Origin: Closterium sp. NIES-65
Taxonomy: Eukaryota > Streptophyta > Zygnematophyceae > Desmidiales > Closteriaceae
Direction of reading: 5' to 3'
DNA: 64,000 nucleotides
NCBI GenBank assembly: GCA_948144175.1
Contig: CANXME010002321.1
Location: forward strand, 186,001 to 250,000
Shown here: in pieces, positions 32,581 through 41,411 of the stretch
Position numbering within the stretch: the first letter of the stretch is position 1
Layout of the letters: each line of letters starts with the position of its first letter
Made by a program: the position numbers and the translations under genes
The notes under the pieces: model-generated
Told to the model about the DNA's origin: nothing
Database searches by the model: none
What the model saw: only the letters and a program-made list of their open reading frames with translations

Positions 32581-32742
32581 TCGGGGCGCACAGCGGGCAG
32601 AGAACCGCCGCGCGCCTCGGGGCGCACGGCGGGCAGAAAACCGCCGCGCGCCTCGGGGCGCACGGCGGGCAGAAAACCGCCGCACGCCTCGGGGCGCACG
32701 GCGGGCAGAAAACCGCCGCGCGCCTCGGGGCGCACGGCGGGA
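32581..32742. repeat. 36-bp hairpin tandem array of element H
   Basis: Four complete 36-bp units start at 32581, 32617, 32653 and 32689, with a partial fifth at 32725. Each holds GGCGGGCAGAAAACCGCC, which folds into a hairpin of five or more G-C pairs around an A-rich loop. The same unit recurs in element F at about 33976-34125. Confidence 0.85.
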
Positions 32743-32810
32743 AGGAAAAGTTGCAGCGGAAGCGAGGGGGTGGTAGCCCACCCACAGGATCGATCCAAGG
32801 GGATCGACCT

Positions 32811-32822
32811 GCTCTGATACCA
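32811..32822 (-). other. Primer-binding site of element H
   Basis: The minus strand is TGGTATCAGAGC, a perfect initiator Met tRNA-type site directly abutting the LTR. Confidence 0.9.
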
Positions 32823-32952
32823 TGACAAAATTAGAAGAAAGAAAGAGGGTTTGTACTAGCAAGCAAGGGGATACATATATGAAACCCTAAGGGGTTATAC
32901 TCGCTATAGAGTACCCCACTGCAGGCTAGATAACAAATATAACATTCTGACA
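32823..32952 (-). repeat. 5' LTR of element H
   Basis: 130 bp, identical to the other LTR, followed by GTATT. Confidence 0.9.
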
Positions 32953-32957
32953 GTATT

Positions 32958-33053
32958 CACTAGAAAGGAGCAGGATACACATAGGAAACCCTAAGGGGTT
33001 GTACTCGCTATAGAGTACCCCACTGCAGGCTAGAGAACAATAACATTCTGACA
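32958..33053 (-). repeat. 3' LTR of element F, inner part
   Basis: Continues the F LTR after the H insertion to AACATTCTGACA; 86 plus 96 bp restores 182 bp, the length of the other LTR. It shares about 90 bp with the H LTR (CCCTAAGGGGTT, ACTCGCTATAGAGTACCCC), so the two are related families. Confidence 0.85.
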
Positions 33054-33760
33054 CACCCCCATAGTCAAAGTGGGGTATAATCAGCAGAGCAAGTAGTCCT
33101 AGAGCAGGTTCACATGTACAAGTAAAGCTAGAGGCAGTCGCACAGGGCAAGTGAGGAGGAGGAGGAACTGTGGAAGGAGAGAAGATGGGAGGCAACGATT
33201 GAAGCTGCAGAGGCACGGGCACAGGAGCGGCTGACTCAGTGGCTACCGAAGCAAGGGCGACGGACTACTGGAGTAACTGGCTCCGCGGCTATAGACGAGC
33301 GGCAGGAGCAACGGACCCACTGGCGACTGGTGCAACAGGCTCACTGGCTACCAAAGCAAGGGTGACGGACTACAGGCGCTGTAGGCGACACGACCGCTAC
33401 CTCCACACAACCTCCTCCAGCTGCCCCACGCCCCTCTCACACACCCCCTGCTCAAGCCCTAGCTCCACTCCCACGGTACCCCCCTTAAACCCTAAACCCT
33501 AGGCTCCCACACACCCACCCCCCTCAGCGGCAGCTGCAGCAGTGGGAGACCAGGGAGGAGGAGGAGCAAGGGGAGTAACACACAACCGCCACCCCCACAC
33601 TCCTCAACCCCAAACCCTAATTCAAGAGAACGGGCAGCAGCAGGGGTGGGGCACCGTCAAAAGCACGAAGGACAGCGAGCAGCTCAGGGACAGAGAGGAA
33701 CGGGCCGCCCACGGGCCTGGCACAGCTCGACGAACCGCGCGCAGGCGGCCCGAGCCTCGC
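33054..33760 (-). other. Element F interior, 3' region
   Basis: Begins with the same CACCCCCATAG polypurine-side sequence as Copia-E and H. The remainder is noncoding, C-rich near 33400-33620 (CCCTAAACCCTA-like tracts at about 33485). No domain is recognised. Confidence 0.6.
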
Positions 33761-34130
33761 GCGGGCCTGGCGCAGCCCATACGGGCCGCGCGCGGGCCTG
33801 GCGCAGCCCGTACGGGCCGCGCGCGGGCCGGGCGCAGCCCGTACGGGTCGCGCTCGGGGCTATCGCAGCCCGCGCTGGCCAGGACGGGCGACGGGGGACG
33901 ACGGGCTGGTCCCCGCCGCCCGTCGAAGCGCCCCCTGGGGGCGACGCGCGGACCGACGGGGCAGAAGGCCGCCGCACGCCTCGGGGCGCACGGCGGGCAG
34001 AGAACCGCCGCACGCCCTGGGGCGCACGGCGGGCAGAAAACCGCCACGCGCCTCGGGGCGCACGGCGGCCAGAAAACCGCCGCACGCTCCGAGCGCGCGG
34101 CGGGAAGAGAAATCCGTCGCACGCCACGGG
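33761..34130. repeat. GC-rich tandem arrays of element F
   Basis: 33761-33860 holds about three to four units of GGCCGCGCGCGGGCC-type repeats (about 31 bp). 33976-34125 holds four degenerate copies of the 36-bp hairpin unit seen in element H. This lies between the primer site and where gag would start. Confidence 0.8.
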
Positions 34131-34192
34131 GCGTGCAACACACAGAGTAGCAGCGGAAGGAGCAGTAGGGCCCACGGGCCAGGAGCGTGAGT

Positions 34193-34204
34193 GCTCTAAA
34201 ACCA
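34193..34204 (-). other. Primer-binding site of element F
   Basis: The minus strand is TGGTTTTAGAGC, directly beside the LTR. The same variant occurs in Copia-I at 35891. Confidence 0.75.
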
Positions 34205-34386
34205 TGTGAAAAAGAAACGAAGAAATGAGTAGGAGCCATAGCTAGGTAAGTCCTAGCTAGGCAAGAGTGAATGAGCAAAGGAGCGGTATTCACTAGAAAG
34301 CAGCAGGATACATATAGGAGACCCTAAGGGGTTGTACTCGCTATAGAGTACCCCACTGCAGGCTAGAGAACAATAACATTCTGACA
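34205..34386 (-). repeat. 5' LTR of element F
   Basis: 182 bp, TGTGAAAAAG to ATTCTGACA, followed by GCGTT. Confidence 0.9.
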
Positions 34387-35061
34387 GCGTTGACAAAGTC
34401 AAAACGCTCCGCAGCCAATACGAGTTCGCTGTAGCTGTTGCAATTCGCTGCTGCAACCTGACGACGAATGTAGGACTGAATTTTTTCACCCTCGGTAATG
34501 TCGGGAATGCGATTATAAAATTCCTCCATCTGCTGCATGTACTGCGTGACACTCCCGTATTGCCGATGGTGATGTAATTTTTTGCGCGCAATATAAGTGG
34601 AATTAATCGGCTCAAAACGTTTCAGCAAGTCTGCCCAAAACTGTTGCCACGTGGCTTCGCCATGGAAAATCCTACTTTTGCTTCCGAGCCACTCGAGAGC
34701 TGGACCGGGCATCAACGTTGTTGCGAAACGAATTTTTTCACCGTCTCGTCGACCATCCGATCGCCGCGAAATAAATTTCGATCGTTGCGAGCCATCACCT
34801 GACATCGGATTTCTTCTCGCTAGGGTCAAACGATTCCAGCGAGCAAAGTTTCGGAACCTCGAACTGATGCTGCGACTGCTGCGAAGTCGCCGACGCAGGA
34901 ATATTCATGGTCGAGAGAGGCTGCGTAACGCGCTGCAGTTCGTTTTGCAGATGCTCGTTCTCCAATCGCGACTGTTTGGTCGTCGCTCGCATCTCCGCGT
35001 CCATCTTGGTGATTTGCGCGAAGAGCTGCTGCGTAACGTCATTGGTCGCCGGCGAACCCAT
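34387..35061 (-). pseudogene. Gypsy-D Gag
   Basis: Starts at ATG 35061 (MGSPATNDVTQQLFAQITKM), reads a coiled-coil-like stretch rich in Gln/Glu, shifts register near 34815, then continues FATTLMPGPALEWLGSK, WQQFWADLLKRFEPINSTY, SVTQYMQQMEEFYNR, LAAERFDFVNA. It ends where element F inserted. The frame before and after F is compatible. It supplies the N-terminal Gag missing from Gypsy-1. Confidence 0.85.
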
Positions 35062-35209
35062 CCTGTTCAGAAACCACGCGAGGGGGTTGATTCAAAAAGC
35101 GCATAACTGGTGCTTACCAGAAATCGGCGTCGAATTGGTCGCCGCCGGCGGTTTTTCGAGGCAATTTTTTCCGCGACCGCTGCTTAGCCGAGAGTTGTCA
35201 AGTGAGAAC

Positions 35210-35223
35210 GTCTCGGATTACCA
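35210..35223 (-). other. Possible primer-binding site of Gypsy-D
   Basis: The minus strand reads TGGTAATCCGAGAC starting two bases inside the LTR end. It begins with the TGG expected opposite a tRNA CCA end but is not the initiator Met type; the tRNA is not identified. Confidence 0.45.
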
Positions 35224-35225
35224 AG

Positions 35226-35630
35226 TGTCACAAGATCGAATTCTCAATCGAAACTTTTCACTAAAACTGAATACAATGCGTTTTTATACTCGGAAAATAC
35301 AAGGATAAACGAGTTAAAACGAACCTTCGGGAACACGCCCTTCTCGATACTACAATCACAAGTGCGCACAAGCACGCAAGGCTATTGGCACTTGGGATTA
35401 CGCCCAGATTACACCGTATACACCACTGTCGGCGCTGTCGGTGCCGTATAATAGATATGTCGGTGGGAAAAGTAGGAAATAAGCGAAAAAAAATAGAAGG
35501 CTCTATAAAGTAGAATAGTAGGCCGATTGAGATGATATAAAGACCAAAATAAAGAGGAGAAAAAGGAGAATAAGATACAAGAAAAGAAATGTAATAATGA
35601 GAAATATTATAACAGTGACGTCCTCTCACA
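35226..35630 (-). repeat. 5' LTR of Gypsy-D, internally deleted
   Basis: TGTCACAAG at left, CCTCTCACA at right. About 110 bp at its left and 60 bp (35339-35401) match the 3' LTR, with some 800 bp missing between them. The outer 230 bp (35402-35630) are absent from the 3' LTR. In element orientation it begins TGTGAGAGG, like the Gypsy-1 LTR. Confidence 0.75.
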
Positions 35631-35635
35631 GAACA

Positions 35636-35768
35636 GCACCGCGAAAGGACCATAAAGGTCAGAAGATGAGCGGCGCGAAATTCCGCCCACAACTCAGAGT
35701 CGTCTTCATCCGGCGTCTCCACCTTGCCATCAACAAACTTCTTTAATCCAGCAATTTCCAGTTGCGGC
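35636..35768 (-). pseudogene. Copia-C Gag, middle fragment
   Basis: Minus strand reads PQLEIAGLKKFVDGKV, DEDDSELWAEFRAAHLLTFM and VLSRCC, matching Copia-C2 Gag (PQLEMAGLIGFARGTV, LRAEFRAVQLLTFTVISRCC). It is bounded by the Gypsy-D insertion on the left and the Copia-I insertion on the right. Confidence 0.85.
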
Positions 35769-35890
35769 TGTCAGAACTATACTCTAGGCTGTAGTGGGGC
35801 ACTCCTTATGAGGTACAGCCCTGTTAGGTTTTGCTATACAAACCATGTACTGTTCTCATTTTAATCTATCTCATTCCTTACTTTGTAACA
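35769..35890 (+). repeat. 5' LTR of Copia-I
   Basis: 122 bp, TGTCAGAACTATAC to CTTTGTAACA. Confidence 0.9.
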
Positions 35891-35902
35891 TGGTTTTAGA
35901 GC
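35891..35902 (+). other. Primer-binding site of Copia-I
   Basis: TGGTTTTAGAGC abuts the LTR. It is a variant of the initiator Met type and identical to that of element F. Confidence 0.75.
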
Positions 35903-35984
35903 AGGTTCCCTAGTGCGAACGTTATTTTTAGGGCCCACCGCATTAGTTTCTTTTTTTTCCCTGCCCTTCCCGAAGCGCACATCG

Positions 35985-36470
35985 CGCCTGCCTCGCCTGC
36001 GCCGCCGCGCACCCTGCCCTGCTGCCGCCCTTAGCGCCCCTACCCTCGCGGCCCGTCGCGGCCTTACCCTAGCGGCCCGTCGCGGCCCTGTTCTAGCCGC
36101 CATTCGCGGCCCTGCCCTGTCGCCGCCCTTCGCGGCCCACCCTAGCCCTGACGCGGCCCTGAAGCCGTCGTCGCGGCCCTGCCCTGCCACCTTTCGTCTC
36201 GGCCCTGCTCTCTGCCGCGCGTCGCAGCCCTGCTCTCCGCCACTCGTAGCGGCCCTGCCCTGCCGCAGCTAGTCGCGGCCCTGCTCTCCGCCGCCCCGAT
36301 GCGGCCCTGACGCGGCCCTGACGCGGCCCTGACGCGGCCCTGACGCCGCCCCGATGCGGCTCTGATGCGGCCTTGACGCCGCCCAGACGCGGCCTTGCCC
36401 TGTCGCCACTAGTCGCGGCCCTGCTCTACGCCGCCTCGACGCGGCCCTACCCGGTCGATCCAGCCGGTCG
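35985..36470. repeat. GC-rich leader repeats of Copia-I (GCGGCCCTGCCCTG units)
   Basis: Short imperfect repeats around GTCGCGGCCCTG and GACGCGGCCCTG, tandem near 36300-36350. They lie in the leader between primer site and gag. No coding function is apparent. Confidence 0.75.
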
Positions 36471-37660
36471 TGTCGATCCGGTTTCCCCATCCGGTTCCCT
36501 GCCCGGTTCCGACCCGGTTGATCCGGTTCCCGACCCGGTACCGGACCCGGTTCCCCACCCGGATGGTCCGGTTCCCTAACCTAGACCCGGTCGATCCGGT
36601 TCCCTTCCGGGATGACCCGGATGATCCGGTTCCCCGTCCGGATGGTCCGGTTGATCCGGTTCCCGACCCGGTACCCCACCCGGTTGGCCCGGTTGGTCGG
36701 ACTCCCCACACGGTCGGTTCGGCACCCCATGCGGATGATCCGGATGATCCGGTTCCCCATCCGGATGGTCCGGTCGATCCGGTTCCCGAACCGGTTCCCC
36801 GCCCCGATGGTCCGGCTTCCTACCCTAGACCCGGTTTATCCGGTTCCCCACCCGGATGGTCCGGTTCCCTAACCTAGACCCGGTCGATCCGGTTCCCTTT
36901 CGAGATGACCCGGATGATCCGGTTCCCCGTCCGGATGGTCCGGTTGATCCGGTTCCCGACCCGCTACCCCACCCGGGTGGCCCGGTTGGTCCGACTCCCC
37001 ACACGGTCAGTTCGGCACCCCATGCGGATGACCCGGATGATCCGGTTCCCCATCCGGATGGTCCGGTCGATCCGGTTCCCGACCCGGTACCGGGCCCGGT
37101 TCCCCACCCGGATGGTCCGGTTCCCTAACCTAGAAACGGTCGATCCGGTTCCCTTCCCGGATGACCTGAATGATCCGGTTCCCTGGCCGGATGGTCCGGT
37201 TGATCCGGTTCCCGACCAGGTACCCCGCGCGGTTGGCCCGGTCGATTCGACTCCCCACACGGTCAGTTCGGCACCCCATGCGGATGAGCCGGATGATCCG
37301 GCTCCCCACCCGGACGGTCCGGTCGATCCGGTTCCCGGCCCGGTACCCGACCCGGTTCCCCACCCGGATGGTCCAGCTTCCTACCCTAGACCCGGTCGAT
37401 CCGGATCCCTTCCCGGATGACCCGGATGATCCGCTTCCCCGACCGGATGGCCCGGTTGATCCGGTTCCCAGCCCGGTACCCCGCCCGGTTGGCCCGGTTG
37501 GTCCCGACTCCCCACACGTTCGGTTCGGCACCCCATGCGGATGAGCCGGATGGTCCGGCTCCCCGTCCGGATGGTCCGGTCGATCCGGTTCCCGACCCGG
37601 TACCCGACCCGGCTCCCCACCCGGATGGTCAAGCTTCCTACCCTAGACCCGGTCGATCCG
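36471..37660. repeat. Higher-order minisatellite in Copia-I leader (GATCCGGTTCCC subunits)
   Basis: A 12-14-bp subunit (GATCCGGTTCCC, GGATGGTCCGGTT) is organised in larger units. The marker CCTAGACCCGGT or a close variant recurs near 36582, 36867, 37129, 37384 and 37640, giving periods of about 285, 262, 255 and 256 bp. Most frames are open through it because of composition, so the predicted Pro/Asp-rich peptides should not be taken as proteins. Confidence 0.85.
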
Positions 37661-37809
37661 GCCCTGCCCTGCCTGCTCGTCGCAGCCCTGCCCTTCCGGC
37701 TCGTCACAGCCCTGACCTGCCAGTCGCGGCCCAACCCTTCTCCCGGCCCTGGTAAGCGCCCGCCCTACCAAGCGAGCCGCTACACCCGCGAGCCTGCCTA
37801 GCCGCGCCG

Positions 37810-38106
37810 CCCTGCCGAGCCGCTCTGCCCTGACAGTGTGGTTCGCTCGCAGTGGACCACTCGTGACGCTGCTGCTCGCCTAGCTGTTCGTAGCCACCTG
37901 CCCTCTGCTGAGAGCGCGCACTTTAGCCAGTACAAGACTGCTAAGACTCTGTATGACGCTGTTGTTGCACACTACTCCTCCCCTGCCTCTGCTGCCCTCA
38001 GCCGCCTCATGCTGCCGTACCTGTTCCCTGACCTAGCCGCTTTTGCCACAGTCCCTGACCTCATTACCAACCTCCGCACTAGTGACACCCGCTACCGAGC
38101 TGCACT
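37810..38106 (+). pseudogene. Copia-I Gag, N-terminal half fragment
   Basis: Reads VVRSQWTTRDAAARLAVRSH, HFSQYKTAKTLYDAVVAHY, SSPASAALSRLMLPYLFPDL, VPDLITNLRTSDTRYRAALP, matching residues about 60-150 of Copia-E2 Gag. The first about 55 residues are missing; repeat DNA lies in their place. It ends at the Copia-A2 junction and about 35 codons are lost before Gag resumes at 56238. Confidence 0.85.
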
Positions 38107-38400
38107 TCCCAACACCAAGGCAAGCATTCTTGGCTAACTTCACTGCCGACTCATTATCACAGAACATCACAGTCGGCTCCTTCTGGCACACTCTGATCTC
38201 CTCCAACAAACGCCTCAGCCACACTACCTCCTTTGCCCCATGATGCAGGGCCATGTACTCTGTCTCACACGAGGACTGCCCCACCTCGTTCTGCTTCTTG
38301 CTGCGCCAGCTCACTGCACCACCTCCAAACAGGCACACATAGCCTCCAATGCTGGTGCCATCCGCCTTCACAGAGTTGAAGCTAGCATCAGTGTAGCTTC
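38107..38400 (-). pseudogene. Copia-A2 RNase H, truncated
   Basis: Reads NSVKADGTSIGGYVCLFGGG, VSWRSKKQNEVGQSSCETEY, MALHHGAKEVVWLRRLLEEI, VMFCDNESAVKLAKNA and is then cut. A 10-bp tandem duplication (AGTGTAGCTT-type, 38390-38409) shifts the frame at its upstream side. Confidence 0.85.
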
Positions 38401-39584
38401 AGTGTAGCAGGTCAGGAGCATCTCCCCCTTGCTCAAATCAGCTGCACCCCTTTGCAGCCTTTGCCTCACAGCATTGTACTCCAAACCCACAGATGATGTA
38501 GCGCTCACATAGCGGACCAACCTCTTGGCCGCTTCCAGCTGCTCATGACTAGGGCGTGAAACCACACTGGCAAGCCTGGATGTAGCAAAGGCAATGTCAG
38601 GCCGCGTGTGGTTAGCCGCATAATTGAGTGCCCCCACCATGGAATGAAACAGCTTCCTATCACTCTCACCCACCACCTCCTCATCAGCACAGGGCTCCAC
38701 AGTGAACCCTGAAGGCAGTGGGGTTGCTGGCCTTCCTCCATCTTGCAGCCCATACTTCTCGGCCAGCCCCTCAGAGTACTTCTTCTGGTGCAACCTCAAC
38801 ACTCCCTTGTCAAGGTCCCTCTCCACATGCATCCCCAAATAGTACTTCACATCCCCCATCTTGGAGCACTTAAACTGCATCTCCAGCATCTCCTCCACAC
38901 GGTCAATCATTGCAGACGACTCAGAGAAAAGCAGGATGTCGCCCACATACACCAGGAGCATGAGAAAACGCTCCTTCTCTTGCAGCAGGAACAGGCTGTG
39001 ATCACACTCACTCTTCTTGAAACCCCCAGCCAGCAATGTCTCCTCTAGCTTGTGCTACCATGCACGAGGAGCCTGCTTCAGGCCATAGATGGCCTTCTTC
39101 AGCCTGCACACCCTGCCGCTCCCATCACCCAACCCCTCAGGCTGCAGCATGTACAGCTCCTCCAGAATGATCTCGTTGAGGAAGGCAGTTATGATATCCA
39201 TCTGCTTGATCCTCCATCCACGGTTTGCAGCCATAGACAACATCACCCTCAGTGTTATCCCTTTCCCAAGAGGAGCATAGAGCTCGTCAAAGTCCTTCCC
39301 CTTTGTCTGCTGAAACCCCTTTGCCACAAGCCTTGACTTGTAGCGGGTCAACTCCCCATCAGGTCCGTACTTGTGCCTGAAGATTACCTTGGAAGAAATT
39401 GATTTCTTCCCAGATGGCAGCTCACACAGCTCCCACGTCTCATTCTCCAGCAGAGAGTCATACTCTTCCTTCACACTCTGCTTCCACTTTTCAGCATCGG
39501 GCCCACTCAATGCCTCAGCTAGCGTCTTGGGCTCAGGGACGGCTGCCCAGTAGCAGTGTGCTATCTCTTCTTCATCACACTGCT
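38401..39584 (-). pseudogene. Copia-A2 reverse transcriptase
   Basis: From 39584: EEEIAHCYWAAVPEPKTLAE, SGPDAEKWKQSVKEEYDSLL, VIFRHKYGPDGELTRYKSRL, VAKGFQQTKGKDFDELYAPL, AFLNEIILEELYMLQPEGL, AIYGLKQAPRAW then TAG at 39055 (usually Tyr or His), and SECDHSLFLL. The catalytic motif is YVGD instead of YVDD (LLVYVGDILLFS near 38945). FHSMVGALNYAANHTRPDIA follows. The first codons were separated from the integrase part by Copia-C2. Confidence 0.85.
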
Positions 39585-40695
39585 TGCGGAGATAACTGCA
39601 GCAACGGGAGCTAGGCTACGGGCTAGGCACGTGTGCTCGTGTGATCTCTGCGTTCGTTCACTTAGTCGTTTCCTTGTGTTCACGCTCCTTGCTAGTTCAC
39701 GGGGAGAATTTGCAAGAGTTTTACTAGGAAAACATGACAACAATTGGTACAATGAAGTTGGCATAGCAAGACTACATCAGAGCAAGCATTCAGGTCGGCC
39801 AACTGCCAGCGCAGCTTGGTCGACCACGTTCCAGCACGACTTGGTCGACCGCGCTCCAGCAAGGCAAGGTCGACGGCGTGCCAACGTCGCAGGTTGACGG
39901 CGTGACAGCGTTGCTCACGCAGGACAGCAGTGCACCCTGCTTCGCAGTTGCGCGCAGATGATTGGCGTGCAGAGTCTCGTCACCTGCACAGCGCACACAC
40001 CACGTCAACCTCGAGCTGACGACTGCCTCTGATCCGCCACGACGACCTCGGGATACCACCACCGAGGTCGGGCTCGCCAACTTCGCCTGGGCGACCGTCG
40101 CACTCCTCCGCAGCACTTCGTCACCCAGGTAACCTGGTCGACCAGGCAACCACGTCGACCAGTAGCTCCCGTTCGTGCCCGTCGACCTCCCAAGTCGACC
40201 GACCTCCTCCAGGTCGACGTCCCCTCTGGTCGACCAGCTCCATGTCGACCAGTACTCCTGGTCGACCTGCTCCTCGTCGACCAGCAAAGTCGTCGGCCGA
40301 CCACCCACGTCGGCCACCCAAAGCTAGCATCACGCAGTTGACGCCCCGCTACTCGACGCCCGACTGCTCGGCGTCCTGCGCCAAGGTCGACGTCGGCCCC
40401 TCCTTTGTCGACCACCAGGTCTAGTCGACCACTAACAGAACGACCTGCCGTCCGTTAGCCGACCGCCGAAGTCGGCTACGCCAAGTTGACGTCCTCCGGA
40501 GGTCGACTCCCAAGTCGACCTCCCTGAAGGCGGCGCCACCCTGAAGTCGGCGCCCGTGCAGTGGTCCCCCGTGCAGGTCGACCTCCTCATCGACCAGCTC
40601 ACCCACTGCTGAAGGTCGGCTGCTCCCCTCACACCCGACCACGAAGTCGGCTCCGCCCAAGCGAGGACGGGGCCAATACCCAACTCCCGTTGACA
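39585..40695 (-). repeat. 3' LTR of Copia-C2, dense in GTCGAC
   Basis: TGCGGAGATAAC at left to CCCGTTGACA at right. Between 39815 and 40600 the palindrome GTCGAC occurs about 18 times, often as GGTCGACC. The element polypurine tract (GGCAGGGGAG on the minus strand) adjoins at 40696. Confidence 0.9.
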
Positions 40696-40823
40696 CTCCC
40701 CTGCCGCGTTCACGCTTGGGCACCCAGCCCACACGGCAGTACAGCTCGGAGACTAGCTCGTCGACGTGCACCCAACACATAGCACGCCGGTCACCGCACC
40801 AGCCATGCAGGAGGGCATGGCAC

Positions 40824-41411
40824 CTACTGCTGCACATCGTTGTCGCCGTCGTCCACGTCGGCCAAGCGCACCTGGCCGATTGCAACGGAACACCGGTTGA
40901 AGGCCGGATAGTGCAGCGCCTTCGTCAGGAAATCGGCCGGCTGCTCAGCGGTTGGGATGTACTGCAGCGAGAACTTCCCGCGCCTCACCATGTGCTGCAG
41001 CCAGGCCTGTCGCCGCTCCATGTGCTTGAGGTTGCCCGTCAACCCCATGCCCTCGGCAACCGTGATGGCCGACTTGTTGTCCACGCGCAGGACAGTCGGC
41101 TTCCCGGCATCCAGTTGCCGGAATTCTGCGAGGAGGAAGCGAAGGCGACGTCCCTCCTTGCCAGCTTCAGTGGCCGCCACGTACTCCGACTCGGTCGACG
41201 ACAACGTCGCGCACTTGATGCGCTGGCTCGACCAGGAGACTGCAACCCCTCCGTAGATGAACACGTAGCCTCTCGTGCTCGTCCTGTTCTGTTTATCACC
41301 GGCGTCGTCGGCGCCAAGGTGCAGGCCCCACCTGGCCTTCGGCTTCAGCTTCCCACCACGCTGCTGCTCAGGGACAAGGAACTGCGCCATGCAGCCCCAC
41401 ACCCGCGCTAG
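40824..41411 (-). pseudogene. Copia-C2 integrase tail fused to RNase H
   Basis: Follows TAG 41412-41414 in frame. It reads GCMAQFLVPEQQRGGKLKPK, ARWGLHLG, then jumps directly to DAGDKQNRTSTRGYVFIYGG, VAVSWSSQRIKCATLSSTES, LRVDNKSAITVAEG and ADFLTKAL. The whole linker and RT (about 500 residues) are missing without a frameshift, and the frame ends at a stop at 40824. The element could not reverse transcribe itself. Confidence 0.85.

Larger units (their letters stand above)
31481..32952 (-). mobile_element. Element H, 1.47-kb pol-less LTR retroelement with identical LTRs, TSD GTATT
   Basis: Flanked by GTATT (31476-31480 and 32953-32957) and inserted into the LTR of element F. Its two 130-bp LTRs are identical by eye, so insertion is very recent. 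The 1.2-kb interior has a perfect primer site, a polypurine tract, a 3' region resembling the E-type 3' UTR, and two GC-rich tandem arrays. No gag or pol domain is present. This fits a TRIM/small LARD mobilised in trans. Confidence 0.9.
31395..34386 (-). mobile_element. Element F, pol-less LTR retroelement (LARD/TRIM-like), TSD GCGTT
   Basis: Flanked by GCGTT at 31390-31394 and 34387-34391 inside Gypsy-D gag. LTRs are 182 bp with 4 differences by eye. Without the nested element H it is about 1.5 kb. It has a primer site, a polypurine side shared with Copia-E, and a GC-rich repetitive interior, but no protease, integrase or RT. It must move with proteins supplied by another copia; E-type elements are the natural candidates. 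Confidence 0.85.
21276..35630 (-). mobile_element. Gypsy-D chromovirus inserted in Copia-C gag
   Basis: Minus-strand chromovirus with LTRs at 21276-22229 and 35226-35630. The flanking 5-bp duplication is AAACA (21271-21275) and GAACA (35631-35635), one mismatch. It contains two later insertions: Copia-E at 22497 and element F at 31395. Without them it is about 5.9 kb, normal for the class. All coding domains are present but broken. Gypsy-1 is its nearest relative here. Confidence 0.85.

Noticed and set aside
32581-32742. Regular 36-bp repeats resembling a CRISPR array
   Set aside because: Units are directly adjacent with no unique spacers, and the context is a eukaryotic LTR element with primer site and TSD.
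32116-32862. Arg/Pro-rich and Gly/Arg-rich open frames in element H on both strands
   Set aside because: They are translations of GC-rich tandem repeats in a non-coding element; no domain is present and frames overlap on both strands.
33480-33510. CCCTAAACCCTA motif as internal telomeric repeat
   Set aside because: Only two or three units occur in a C-rich non-coding part of element F, too few to indicate telomeric DNA.
36471-37660. Long plus-strand frames rich in Pro, Asp, Val and Arg, which look like a repetitive protein
   Set aside because: Several frames on both strands are open because the minisatellite lacks stops. They lie in the untranslated leader of Copia-I and have no start context or homologue.
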